Shown: positions 55,912 through 64,000 of the stretch, in pieces
How the letters are laid out: each line of letters opens with the position of its first letter
Position numbering within the stretch: the first letter of the stretch is position 1
From: Ariolimax columbianus
Lineage: Eukaryota > Mollusca > Gastropoda > Stylommatophora > Arionidae
Assembly: GCA_036924085.1 (NCBI GenBank)
Contig: JAVGWX010000013.1
Coordinates: 48,078,675 to 48,142,674, forward strand
Direction of reading: 5' to 3'
Length of the DNA stretch: 64,000 bases
Notes under the pieces: model-generated
The model's database searches: none
Told to the model about the DNA's origin: nothing
The model's input: the letters and a program-made list of their open reading frames with translations, nothing else
Program-made: the position numbers and the translations under genes

Positions 55912-56915
55912 ACAAACTTTACCAGGGACAAACTTTACTAAAGACAAACTTTACCAACGGTCAGGCTTTATCTGGGACAAACTTTACCAGGGACAAACAT
56001 TACCTGGCACAAAGTTCACCAAAGGTCAGACTTTATGTGGGACAAACTTTACCAGGGACATACTTTACCAAAGGTCAGACTTTATCTGGGACAAACTTTA
56101 CCAGGGACATACTTTACCAAAGGTCAGACTTTATCTGGGACACACTTTACCAGGGAAAATACTTTACCAAAGGTCAGACTTTATCTGAGACAAACTTTAC
56201 CAGGGACATACTTTAGCAAAGGTCAGATTTTGCCTGTGACAAAATGTATCAGGGACAGACTTTGTCTGGGACAACATTTACCAGGGACAACATTGACCTG
56301 AGACAAGCTTTACCAGAGATAACCTTGACCTGAGGCAAACTTTACCCAAGACAAACTTTACCAGGGACAACCATTACCAGATAAACCTTTACCAGGGACA
56401 ACCTTTACCAGGGATAAACTTTACAAGGGACAACCTTTACCAGGGATAAACGTTACCATGGACAACCTTTACCAGGGGCAACGTTTACCTGGGACATCTT
56501 TTAGGTGGGACAACTTTCACCTTGGACAAAACAACCTCTACCAGAAATAACATTTACCAGGGCAACCTTTTCCAGGGACAATATTTTCAATTAGCTCACT
56601 TTACCAGGGACAAACTTTGCCACCGGCAACCTTTATGAAGGGCAATCTCTAACACGGGCAACCTTTACTAGGCGCAGACTTAACTAGAAACAAACTTTGC
56701 TACGAATATCCTTTGCCATAGACAACCTTTGCCAGAGGCAACATCTATCGGAGGGCAACCTTTACTAGGCGCAGACTTTACCAGGGACAACCGTTACTAG
56801 GAACATCCTTTGTCATGGACAACCTTTGCGAGAGACAACCTTTGCCAGAAACAATCTTTGCCAGGGACAACATTTGCCCGGCACAACCTTTGCCAGGTAC
56901 AACTTTTAAATTACG
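55912..56915 (+). repeat. Degenerate ~17-bp repeat (GGGACAAACTTTACCA)
   Basis: Core GGGACAAACTTTACCA. To ~56220 it forms a ~49-bp higher-order unit with ACCAAAGGTCAGACTTTATC. Beyond that the units are highly diverged (GGGCAACCTTTACTAGGCG). Starts at the 3' end of the S2 copy. Confidence 0.88.
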
Positions 56916-56924
56916 TCTGGGGTG

Positions 56925-57320
56925 GTACGATTAGAACAGCGGCAGCTCGTTTCGTCTCAAATAAACTCTGGGATCAAATTTCTGAGCAGCTGTTGAACTG
57001 CAGTGGTCAGCAACTTAGAGCCTGCGAACCAGAGCGGACAAGACTCTTCTACACCTCCACGGGGTGATTCTAGATAACAGGCTGCAACAGAGCAGACGGA
57101 ATAAGGAGAAGGGATAGAACAGGGAATGTTAACCCGGCACTCAAAAAATGCCCGCTGAAGTCGGATGTGTCGGACCGAAATGTACAAATATCGCAGTCAG
57201 ACTGTAAACTACGATGCAACGCATTCCGTTCTCTAGACTACATTCTGCTACTTGCAAACCTGTTTCAAGGCTTTGTAGCAGGAGACTGAGAAAGAACGAA
57301 GCCAAGCAAAATAAATACTG
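56925..57320 (+). mobile_element. Family B repeat, plus strand
   Basis: AACAGGCTGCAACAGAGCAG, GTCGGATGTGTCGGACCGAA, ACAAATATCGCAGTCAGACT, GCATTCCGTTCTCTAGACTA, then AAAGAACGAAGCCAAGCAAA. Matches 50.3-50.7 kb in reverse over most of its length. Confidence 0.75.
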
Positions 57321-58039
57321 CTTGAAACACAACTACATTGACTATTTTGAAAACATATAGTCTAATAAATTCTCATTCGTTCATCTGTTTATCCAGAGCA
57401 TGTGTGGTAATTTGAGTGACTGATCCAATCCCGTTATCGATTTATGAACCAAAGTTACTGTATTAGAGTTTCAGGGTTCGAAACTCGGACGAGCCTAAAT
57501 GTGTTTCTTTTATAATTTGCTATTTGAAATCTGATCAATACATTACATTCTATTATGGCGCATAACCTCAGCAAAACAAAAATAATAATTGAGATTGTGA
57601 AGCAGCTGCGGTTTGTTTATTTCCAGGTGTATTTCTGTTCTTCTTATTCTTGGTTTAAAATTTGATCAATACATTCCACTTTATTTCTTACGTCATTTTT
57701 TGATAACTCCAGCGGAGAATAAATAATTGAGGTCCGTATACAGCTGTGGTTTGTTTATCTGTCGGATGTAAGCGCCAGTGAATGTACTTATCTTTAGTGT
57801 CAGCCCGGTTTTAGTAATGAGCAAATGGAAATCATTATTCTTTGAAACGAAACGTGTTTCTGCCTGCCTGCTAAGTAAAAATAAACCTAAACTAAATACT
57901 TCCTTTGCAAAACGGTAATTCTAATTCGACTCGGCGGACAAGGGAATGATCCTTGCCTTGGGTGCTGGATGTCCGGGTTTCAAATCCTAGGCAAGTCCAA
58001 TGTTGTTTTTTTAAATCCTGATTTTATGTGTTCAAACTT
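57321..58039. other. Spacer with two B-box-like motifs
   Basis: GGGTTCGAAACTCGG at 57474-57488 and CCGGGTTTCAAATCCTAGG at 57973-57991 look like tRNA-like SINE heads, but A boxes are unclear. Confidence 0.35.
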
Positions 58040-58860
58040 ATTTAATGTGTTACCAATATATATACGGCGGCAAAATCTTAAAGCAGGTCCAGGAATTGAC
58101 GTATCTGGGAAGTGTCTTTACTGAAGACGGCATATTGGACAAAGAAATAGAAAATAGAATACAAAAGGCAAACAAGTTGCACTACCAACTGACACCTTTA
58201 CTGAAACATCTAAGTGTGGATGTGTCCATTAAACAGACGCTGATAAACACATTGATCATCCTTATGTTGTGTTATCAGTGTCAAACATGGACACTTCTAG
58301 AAAAGCACAAACGTAAGATCGAGACCTGTGAGATGCGCTGCGTAAGAAATGCAGCAGGGAAATCAATTCGAGACAGAATCTGTAACAGAACGCTTAGGAA
58401 TATGATGGGGACTACACCGGTTGACTACTATATTGAAGCCCAGAGAGTAAAGTGGTTTGGTCATTTGGCAAGAATGCACCATGGACAACTTGTAGCTAAA
58501 CCATACCACATAAAGGTATCACAAGAAAGCACTATGAACAACCTGCATCTAAACCATACTACATAAAGGTATCACAAGAAAGCACTATGGACAACCTGCA
58601 GCTAAACCATACCACATAAAGGTATCACACTAATGCACTATGAACAACCTGCAGCTAAACCATACTACATGAAGGTATCAGGTGACAGCGACGTTGGATA
58701 GAGGGGGTCCAGGAAACACTCCAACACTTCAACATGTCGACTAGACAAGCCTCATACTCAGAGCAAACCAGGAATCGTCTACACATACCTCTTTTCTGCG
58801 GCGCCGCAAGGCAAGAGCAGTAGAACAAAAGAAGACCAATACATTCCATTTGATTATGAC
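58040..58860 (+). pseudogene. LINE type I RT C-terminal half with internal 53-bp array
   Basis: Open from ~58045 for 173 codons: ILKQVQELTYLGSVFTEDGI, LDKEIENRIQKANKLHYQLT, YQCQTWTLLEKHKRKIETCE, MRCVRNAAGKSIRDRICN, YYIEAQRVKWFGHLARMHHG. After the array, frame-shifted WIEGVQETLQHFNMSTRQAS and IPLFCGAARQEQ give the usual end. The array repeats the codons around HHGQLVAKPYHIKVS. Order: palm end, thumb, W.GHL.RM, RW.EGV tail. 5'-truncated; no catalytic box. Confidence 0.9.
58485..58680 (+). repeat. 53-bp tandem repeat, 4 copies, inside a LINE ORF
   Basis: CTAAACCATACCACATAAAG, GTATCACAAGAAAGCACTAT, GGACAACCTGCAG. AAACCATAC starts at 58498, 58551, 58604 and 58657. The last copy rejoins LINE sequence (ATGAAGGTATCAGGTGACAG). 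Confidence 0.94.
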
Positions 58861-59114
58861 GTCATTTTAGTATACCCCAGCAACAACAAAAATATAAAAT
58901 AATCAGCAGAAACAAAAGGAAAGCAGAAACAAAATGAAACACATGATGTAATCTTCTGGTGGACAATGCAGGGGCGAGTTGGTGGGGGATAGAGGTGGGG
59001 TCGAGGGAGTAAGAAGATGGGCAGCCTGAGAAAATAAAGAGAGGAGGTGGGGGTTTAAAGAATGCAGTGAGGTTGGGTGCAAGAAGGGATAGCCTTTAAT
59101 TGTTAATCTGCTGT

Positions 59115-59154
<40 letters not shown>

Positions 59155-59627
59155 ACTCACTCTCGCTCTCTCTCTCTCTCTCCCACTCTCTCTCATTACT
59201 GTTCGACTGGCGGGCAGACAACCTTCACATATCGGCTTGTACTTTTTATGCCAAATATTCTTAACTCTATTTCATTCTCATTGTGCAAACACTTAGACGG
59301 AAAGGTAGACTCTATTATGTTTGTAGCGGGTGCTAACGAGGTCTGGGCTGGACGTCCCGCTCGTTAAAGGAAAGTGAAGCGTCTGATATAGCCTCTCCTT
59401 TCCAGGTGTAGAGATCGCCGCTGGATTCACTGTTCGGCTTGCTGTTCAGGAGTTTCCATGCCAATGGCTTCTCCTACATTATTGTGTCCCCAACAACATC
59501 TTCATGTGGGGACCTCCTGTTTCTTACAGAGGCTGCTGGAGGGGGGAGGGGGAGGGGTAATACCCGGCGGTATAACCGTGCGGCAGATTGGGCTCAATAG
59601 CCTTAGTTGGCAGCCAATTTAAGAGGT
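58861..59627. other. Unassigned spacer with (TC)n at 59117-59195
   Basis: CTCTCTCT runs at 59117-59195 with CTCACTCAC interruptions. No gene recognised. Confidence 0.5.
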
Positions 59628-60262
59628 CAACTGTGTGGATCCACGTATGGATGAATTGACTGTGTGGATCCATGTATGGATGAATTGACTGTATGCATCC
59701 ATGTATGGATGAATTGACTGTGTGGATCCATGTATGGATGAATTGACTGTGTGGATCCATGTATGGATGAATTGACTGTGTGCATCCATGTATGGATGAA
59801 TTGACTGTGTGGATCCATGTTTGGATGAATTTACTGTGTGGATCCATGTATGGATGAATTGATTGTGTGTATCCATGTATGGATGAATTGACTGTGTGGA
59901 TCCATGTATGGATGAATTGACTGTATGCATCCATGTATGGATGAATTGACTGTGTGGATCCATGTATGGATGAATTGACTGTGTGGATCCATGTATGGAT
60001 GAATTGACTGTGTGCATCCATGTATGGATGAATTGACTGTGTGGATCCATGTTTGGATGAATTTACTGTGTGGATCCATGTATGGATGAATTGATTGTGT
60101 GTATCCATGTATGGATGAATTGACTGTGTGGATCCATGTGTGGATGAATTGACTGTGTTGATCCATGTATGGATGAATTGACTGTGTGGATCCATGTATC
60201 GATGAACTGACTGTGTGGATCCATATATGGATAAATTGATTGTGTGGATCCATGTATGGATA
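59628..60262 (+). repeat. 29-bp tandem repeat, ~21 copies, with 232-bp higher-order repeat
   Basis: TTGACTGTGTGGATCCATGT plus ATGGATGAA. Marker variants GTATGCATCC (59691, 59923), GTTTGGATGAATTTACTG and GATTGTGTGTATCC repeat at a distance of 232 bases, eight units. ORFs are artefacts. Confidence 0.95.
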
Positions 60263-60720
60263 AAACCATTTTATGGATTATTGTCCGGATGTATTAATGA
60301 ATGTGTGGATGGATGCATGGATGAATTTATTGGATAGATTGATATACTAATGAATGTATTTGATATTTGATGGGAAAATGTATGTATGTATGGATACATT
60401 GATTCTGTGAAGTGATGTGTGGATGAATTGGGTATGTGGATGAATTGATTGTGTGAATGGATACGTGGATGAATTGATTGTGTGGATGTATGGATTAATT
60501 GTAAGGAAGCATTGATGAATTGTTTGTGTAGATGGTGTTTTGATGAATTGATTGTGTGGATGGTGTTTTGATGAATTGATTGTGTGGATGCATGGCAGTA
60601 TTAATTGTAGTGACATGTGGAAGAATTGTTTGTGTGGGTGGACGTTTAGATTGACGTGTTGGTTGGATGGATCTATGGCGTGATGAATTGTGTGGGTGAA
60701 TTGATTCATCTGTTGATGAA
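60263..60720 (+). repeat. Degenerate GATG-rich extension of the 29-bp array
   Basis: Irregular TGTGTGGATG, AATTGATTG and GATGAATTG motifs. Probably the old edge of the array. Confidence 0.75.
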
Positions 60721-60879
60721 GATATATTATTTTATATAGAGGGATGAATCGATGAATCAGTCATCAGATAGATGAATGTTTGGATGAATGGAGCGAAAGT
60801 TGAAAAGATGGTCTGAGTGACAGACCTACCAATAGACAGACACATTTTGTGGGCAACTAAACAGAAGGAGAAGGAGATT

Positions 60880-61235
60880 TATAGATAAAGAGAGAGGGAG
60901 AGCGAGAAGGAGAGCAATAGGGAGAGCGAGAAGGAGAGAGAGAGGCAGGGAGGGAGAAAGAGAGGGAGGTAGAGAGAAAGGGGATGAGTAGGATAGAGGA
61001 ATGGAGACAGAGTGGGAGATAGAAAAAGAAAGGGAGGGAGAGATGAGAGAGAGAGGAAGAGAAAGGGAAAGACTGAGAGAGAGGGAGAGATAGCGGGAAA
61101 GGGAGAGAGATGGAAATATGGAGATAGAAAAGAGAGAGAGGAGAGGGAGGGAGAGAAAGAGATAAAGAGTGAGAGAGAGGGAAATATAAAGGGAAAGAGA
61201 GGGAGAGAGAGGAAGAGAGAGATGGAGAGATAATG
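60880..61235 (+). repeat. GA-rich polypurine tract
   Basis: GGGAGAGAGA, GAGAAAGAGA and related motifs almost without pyrimidines. Confidence 0.9.
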
Positions 61236-62224
61236 ATAAAGAAACATGATAAAAGCAATTATTTCACACACACACAAAATAGATTTTCCCAGTAAATATT
61301 TTCACGAAGTTTATGTGAAGTTTTTGTCCAACAAAGAATCCGAGACGAAACGATAGAAGGCAAATGTGGATTTGATTGTATGTGTTTATCAGCTTTTGTT
61401 ACACATCTCTCCTCAAATTTGCCCCTTCTGGGCTCAGCGATTTCGTTCCTCCCTTAGCAGCGAAAATGTGAATTGTAGATGATTAGTCAGAGTGAACTGA
61501 AAACTAACGGAATCAACCAATTTCAGGATGTGATGGCGTACGCGGCTCTCTCGTTTCTCAGTCGTTTGTTCTTGTTTTCAAATATATTTCTGAGTTCTCT
61601 ACTTTTGGCAAATGTTTTCTAACTTTGGCAAATACTCGCAACCTAATTTAACTTTAAAATGGTTTACAAGATTCTATAGAGTATATATTCAACCAGTTTA
61701 TTTTTTTTTTTACTCCACTTCGATATAAAAATAACTTGACAGTCACCTAACCCTGATGGGTCCTTAGAGAGGGTCACTTAAAGAACAGGTGGGATTATAT
61801 AGGTGTAGCTACAGAACCAAGCGGCGATTGGTATATGATCTGTGCTGCACCAATCCACTCCCACACCCCGCCCCCCTACCCCATGCGTGGCCTAAAACGA
61901 ATTATCTCATTCTTCACTGTATGTCCTCTATACATTATCCCAAATGTACAACGTAGACATGCAAGCCAGCGGACATTGCATTTCTGCCAAACTGAGGATC
62001 TTAGTTTGCCAAAGGCTATATAGGCTTTAACAATTCTCGAGTTCACTTTATCAGCAGCATGGACTGATCTGGAGAGTGTGCCGCAAAGTACAGCTAGTTC
62101 ACATCTAGATGGATTATATCACCATTCTTTTGACAATAACTCTTAGACATATAAAATACTTCCTTTTCCAGAATACACACGACAAAAATAGTTTCTAGCA
62201 ATATATCATATTCAGTGAATATTA
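61236..62224. other. Spacer; dispersed repeat at 61545-61640
   Basis: 61545-61640 matches 40650-40745. T-run at 61702-61711. No gene. Confidence 0.45.
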
Positions 62225-62345
62225 ACGACGGATGTAGCTTAGGCAAGTCGTGGAACGTCAGTTTCACAATCCCCGGTTTGAATCTGGCCGTGTCCAACTT
62301 GGTGTGATCGCTCCTGTGTATATGGAAAATAATGGCAACCTACTG
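62225..62345 (+). mobile_element. tRNA-like SINE fragment
   Basis: GATGTAGCTTAGGCAAGTCG (A-box-like TAGCTTAGG) and CCCCGGTTTGAATCTGG (B-box-like) ~30 bases on, followed by a ~60-base body with ATGGAAAATAATGGCAACCT. Confidence 0.5.
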
Positions 62346-62664
62346 TACTGCAAAACGGCCAGGAAACATGCAACTGACAAACAGGTTGAGAGTTGAAAGA
62401 ACCTTCTGTCAAGGATATGCTACTTTTAAAGAAGAAACGATGGCCTGGTCTGGCTTTCCTTAGTTTATCTAAGAGGACGAAAGGTACTTGCGTCTTAATT
62501 CATCCCAAAAACAGAGTACTTTGGGTTCTCACCGTACGTATGTGGCAGCTGATGACTGTGACAGGATATTCCTTTCCGCGTTAAGAGTAAGACTGGTCGA
62601 TATAATTATATTTTTAATAAATAAGTAAAGGCTTAGAAAAATATAGAAGTGTAGAAAAGATGGT

Positions 62665-63153
62665 ATCCCTAACCCTACCCTAGGCCAAAACCCTAACCTA
62701 ACCTTAACCCTAACCCAACCCTACCCCTACCCCTACCCTACCCTAATCCAAACCTAACCCTAACTCTACCCTAGCCAAAACCCTAACCTAACCGTAACCC
62801 TAACTCTAACCCTACCCTAGCCCAAATCCTAACCCTACCCTAGCCCTACTCTAGCCCAAATCATAACCTAACCCTACCCTAACCCTATGCTAGTCCAACA
62901 CCTAACCTAACCCTACCCTAACCCTACCCTAGCCCAAATCCTAACCCTACGCTAGCCCTACTCTAGCCCAAATCCTAACCTAACCCTAACCCTATCCTAG
63001 TCCAAATCCTAACCTAACCCTATCCTAGTCCAAATCCTAACCTAACCATAACCCTATCCTAGTCCAAATCCTAACCTAACCCTAACCCTATCCTAGTCCA
63101 AATCCTAACCCTAACCCTATCCTAGTCCAAATCCTAACCTAACCCTAACCCAC
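62665..63153 (-). repeat. Interstitial telomere-like tract, (CCCTAA)-related
   Basis: CCCTAACCTAACCCTAACCC motifs, degenerate to 62990, then a more regular 28-34-bp unit (TCCAAATCCTAACCTAACCC, TAACCCTATCCTAG) to 63150. The reverse strand is TTAGGG-like. Confidence 0.85.
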
Positions 63154-63639
63154 ATAATGCATTGCTAAGACGGCGACAGTGAGCAGAACCTGAATCAGAA
63201 ATTCTTGTCAGATCTCGCGGAATGTTTGACACCCGCAATAATTAAAACGTGGAATATTCTGTGAAATCACTACCTCAAACCAGGTGCTAAAAATACATAT
63301 TTCTTTTATTTGGGGTGATTGAAAAGGCAAGTACCGGTTGAACAAGGATATATCTGAGAAATCAGGTTGAGAAACGCTGCAATACTCCTAACTTTAGAAT
63401 TGCGTGCTCAGAATCTGAAGATGGGTCGGCGTACATATGCAGTACCTTGTCACGTTTGCTGGTCCTTCTGTTTGACACTTCATTTAAGTATTCCGCTCTA
63501 AACTAGAGGCGTCCCCAACATTTAAAACACCACCGGGTACACGGTCAATATTTGCAGGTCATGTGCGCCAGATTTTAAACAGATACGGCGCTACACAACA
63601 TTAATAGTAATCGACACGTCGATAATGCCAAGAATAACT
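63154..63639. other. Unassigned spacer
   Basis: Nothing recognised. Confidence 0.35.
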
Positions 63640-63780
63640 CAACCACCTTGAGGACCCAGAGGACTTTCACCAGTACGCTCGGGATGTGAGGGAAACTACA
63701 GCAACCGGCCACTGAACGTCCTTTTCGGGGTCCTCAAATAAGTAAACCTACTTCTTGTGAATATTCGAAACAACATCTAT
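63640..63780 (+). mobile_element. Family A repeat, 3' half
   Basis: CACCAGTACGCTCGGGATGT, GGCCACTGAACGTCCTTTTC, TAAACCTACTTCTTGTGAAT, then ATTCGAAACAACATC. The head is missing. Confidence 0.7.
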
Positions 63781-63807
63781 ATTAGTATGCTTGGTGTATA
63801 ACACGGG

Positions 63808-63890
63808 AGGCTGCGTGGTCTAGTGATGAAGCGTCCATTCCATAATCTCAACGCACCCTGTTCGAATCACGCTCGTGTCCAGTTTTAGAG
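63808..63890 (+). mobile_element. tRNA-like SINE head
   Basis: GGCTGCGTGGTCTAGTGATG (A-box region TGGTCTAGTGA) and CCCTGTTCGAATCACGCTC (B box GTTCGAATC) ~37 bases on. It may continue beyond the window end. Confidence 0.5.
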
Positions 63891-64000
63891 ACACGTGGGT
63901 TTGTATTCTCGCTCCTCCACGTACGGATTCCGTGCGAAGTGGTTACGCCGGTGGCCTCGTGATCAGGTGGTGTGGGGTTGACTCGGACTCCATCGTCTTT

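Noticed and set aside
59524..60253. 223-codon ORF with SQFIHTWIH repeats
   Set aside because: Reverse translation of the 29-bp array; period variants, not codon patterns, explain its variation.
62665..63153. True chromosome end
   Set aside because: Degenerate, only ~490 bases, and followed by ordinary repeat-rich sequence to the window end.

Overview
Eukaryotic, non-coding, very repeat-rich DNA. I find no host gene I can support. Every protein similarity I recognise is a decayed transposable element: non-LTR retrotransposon (LINE) reverse-transcriptase or RNase H fragments, and mariner transposase N-termini. The rest is tandem repeat, SINE-like repeat and unassigned spacer. The mix (several LINE clades, tRNA-headed SINEs, a TTAGGG-type telomere-like tract, heavy minisatellite load) fits a lophotrochozoan animal. 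A mollusc, probably a gastropod, is my best guess, but that is inference from repeat style and not proof.

Layout. 1-7.3 kb: a decayed LINE whose C-terminal coding region is split by a ~6.2 kb array of a 24-bp unit (875-7109, with a 100-N assembly gap). 7.3-20.5 kb: LINE fragments, copies of dispersed families A and B, and 43-bp, GGACA and 32-bp arrays. 20.5-23.0 kb: a 59-bp satellite of ~42 copies. 23-30 kb: LINE fragments of three types, including RNase H, and a 47-bp array. 30-35 kb: two opposed mariner fragments, then 39-, 19- and 70-bp arrays. 36.9-37.7 kb: a long compound microsatellite. 38-46 kb: family A copies, LINE fragments, and 21-, 70- and 38-bp and hexamer arrays. 46-50 kb: family A with a (TTG)91(CTG)30 tail and a G-rich 26-bp array. 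51-59 kb: a 17-bp array, an RNase H LINE, a LINE with an internal 64-bp array, a 650-bp mariner-derived element, and a LINE with an internal 53-bp array. 59-64 kb: a 29-bp array with 232-bp higher-order structure, a purine tract and a telomere-like tract.

Names used here. LINE type I: non-LTR RT with a C-terminal 'R..W.GH..R' segment followed by a GRPR.RW segment. LINE type II: CR1/L2-like RT C-terminus. LINE type III: jockey-like, with RNase H and a CCHC-like C-terminus. Family A: ~320-bp dispersed repeat with a (CAA)n tail. Family B: dispersed repeat ending in (GAA)n. Family S2: SINE with a tRNA-like head and a central 'GTAAATGGGTACCTGA' motif.

Main observation. Many of the tandem arrays are not independent sequences but grow out of retroelements. 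Four lie inside or at the end of LINE coding sequence (24, 47, 53 and 64 bp). At least four derive from the head of family A (32, 38 and 39 bp and a degenerate set). Three follow the 3' end of S2 SINEs (70 bp twice, ~17 bp once). One is the tail of a family A copy (TTG/CTG). For the 24-bp array, the un-expanded precursor is visible in a related LINE copy at 26.84-26.88 kb. The window reads as a series of snapshots of satellite birth from retrotransposons.
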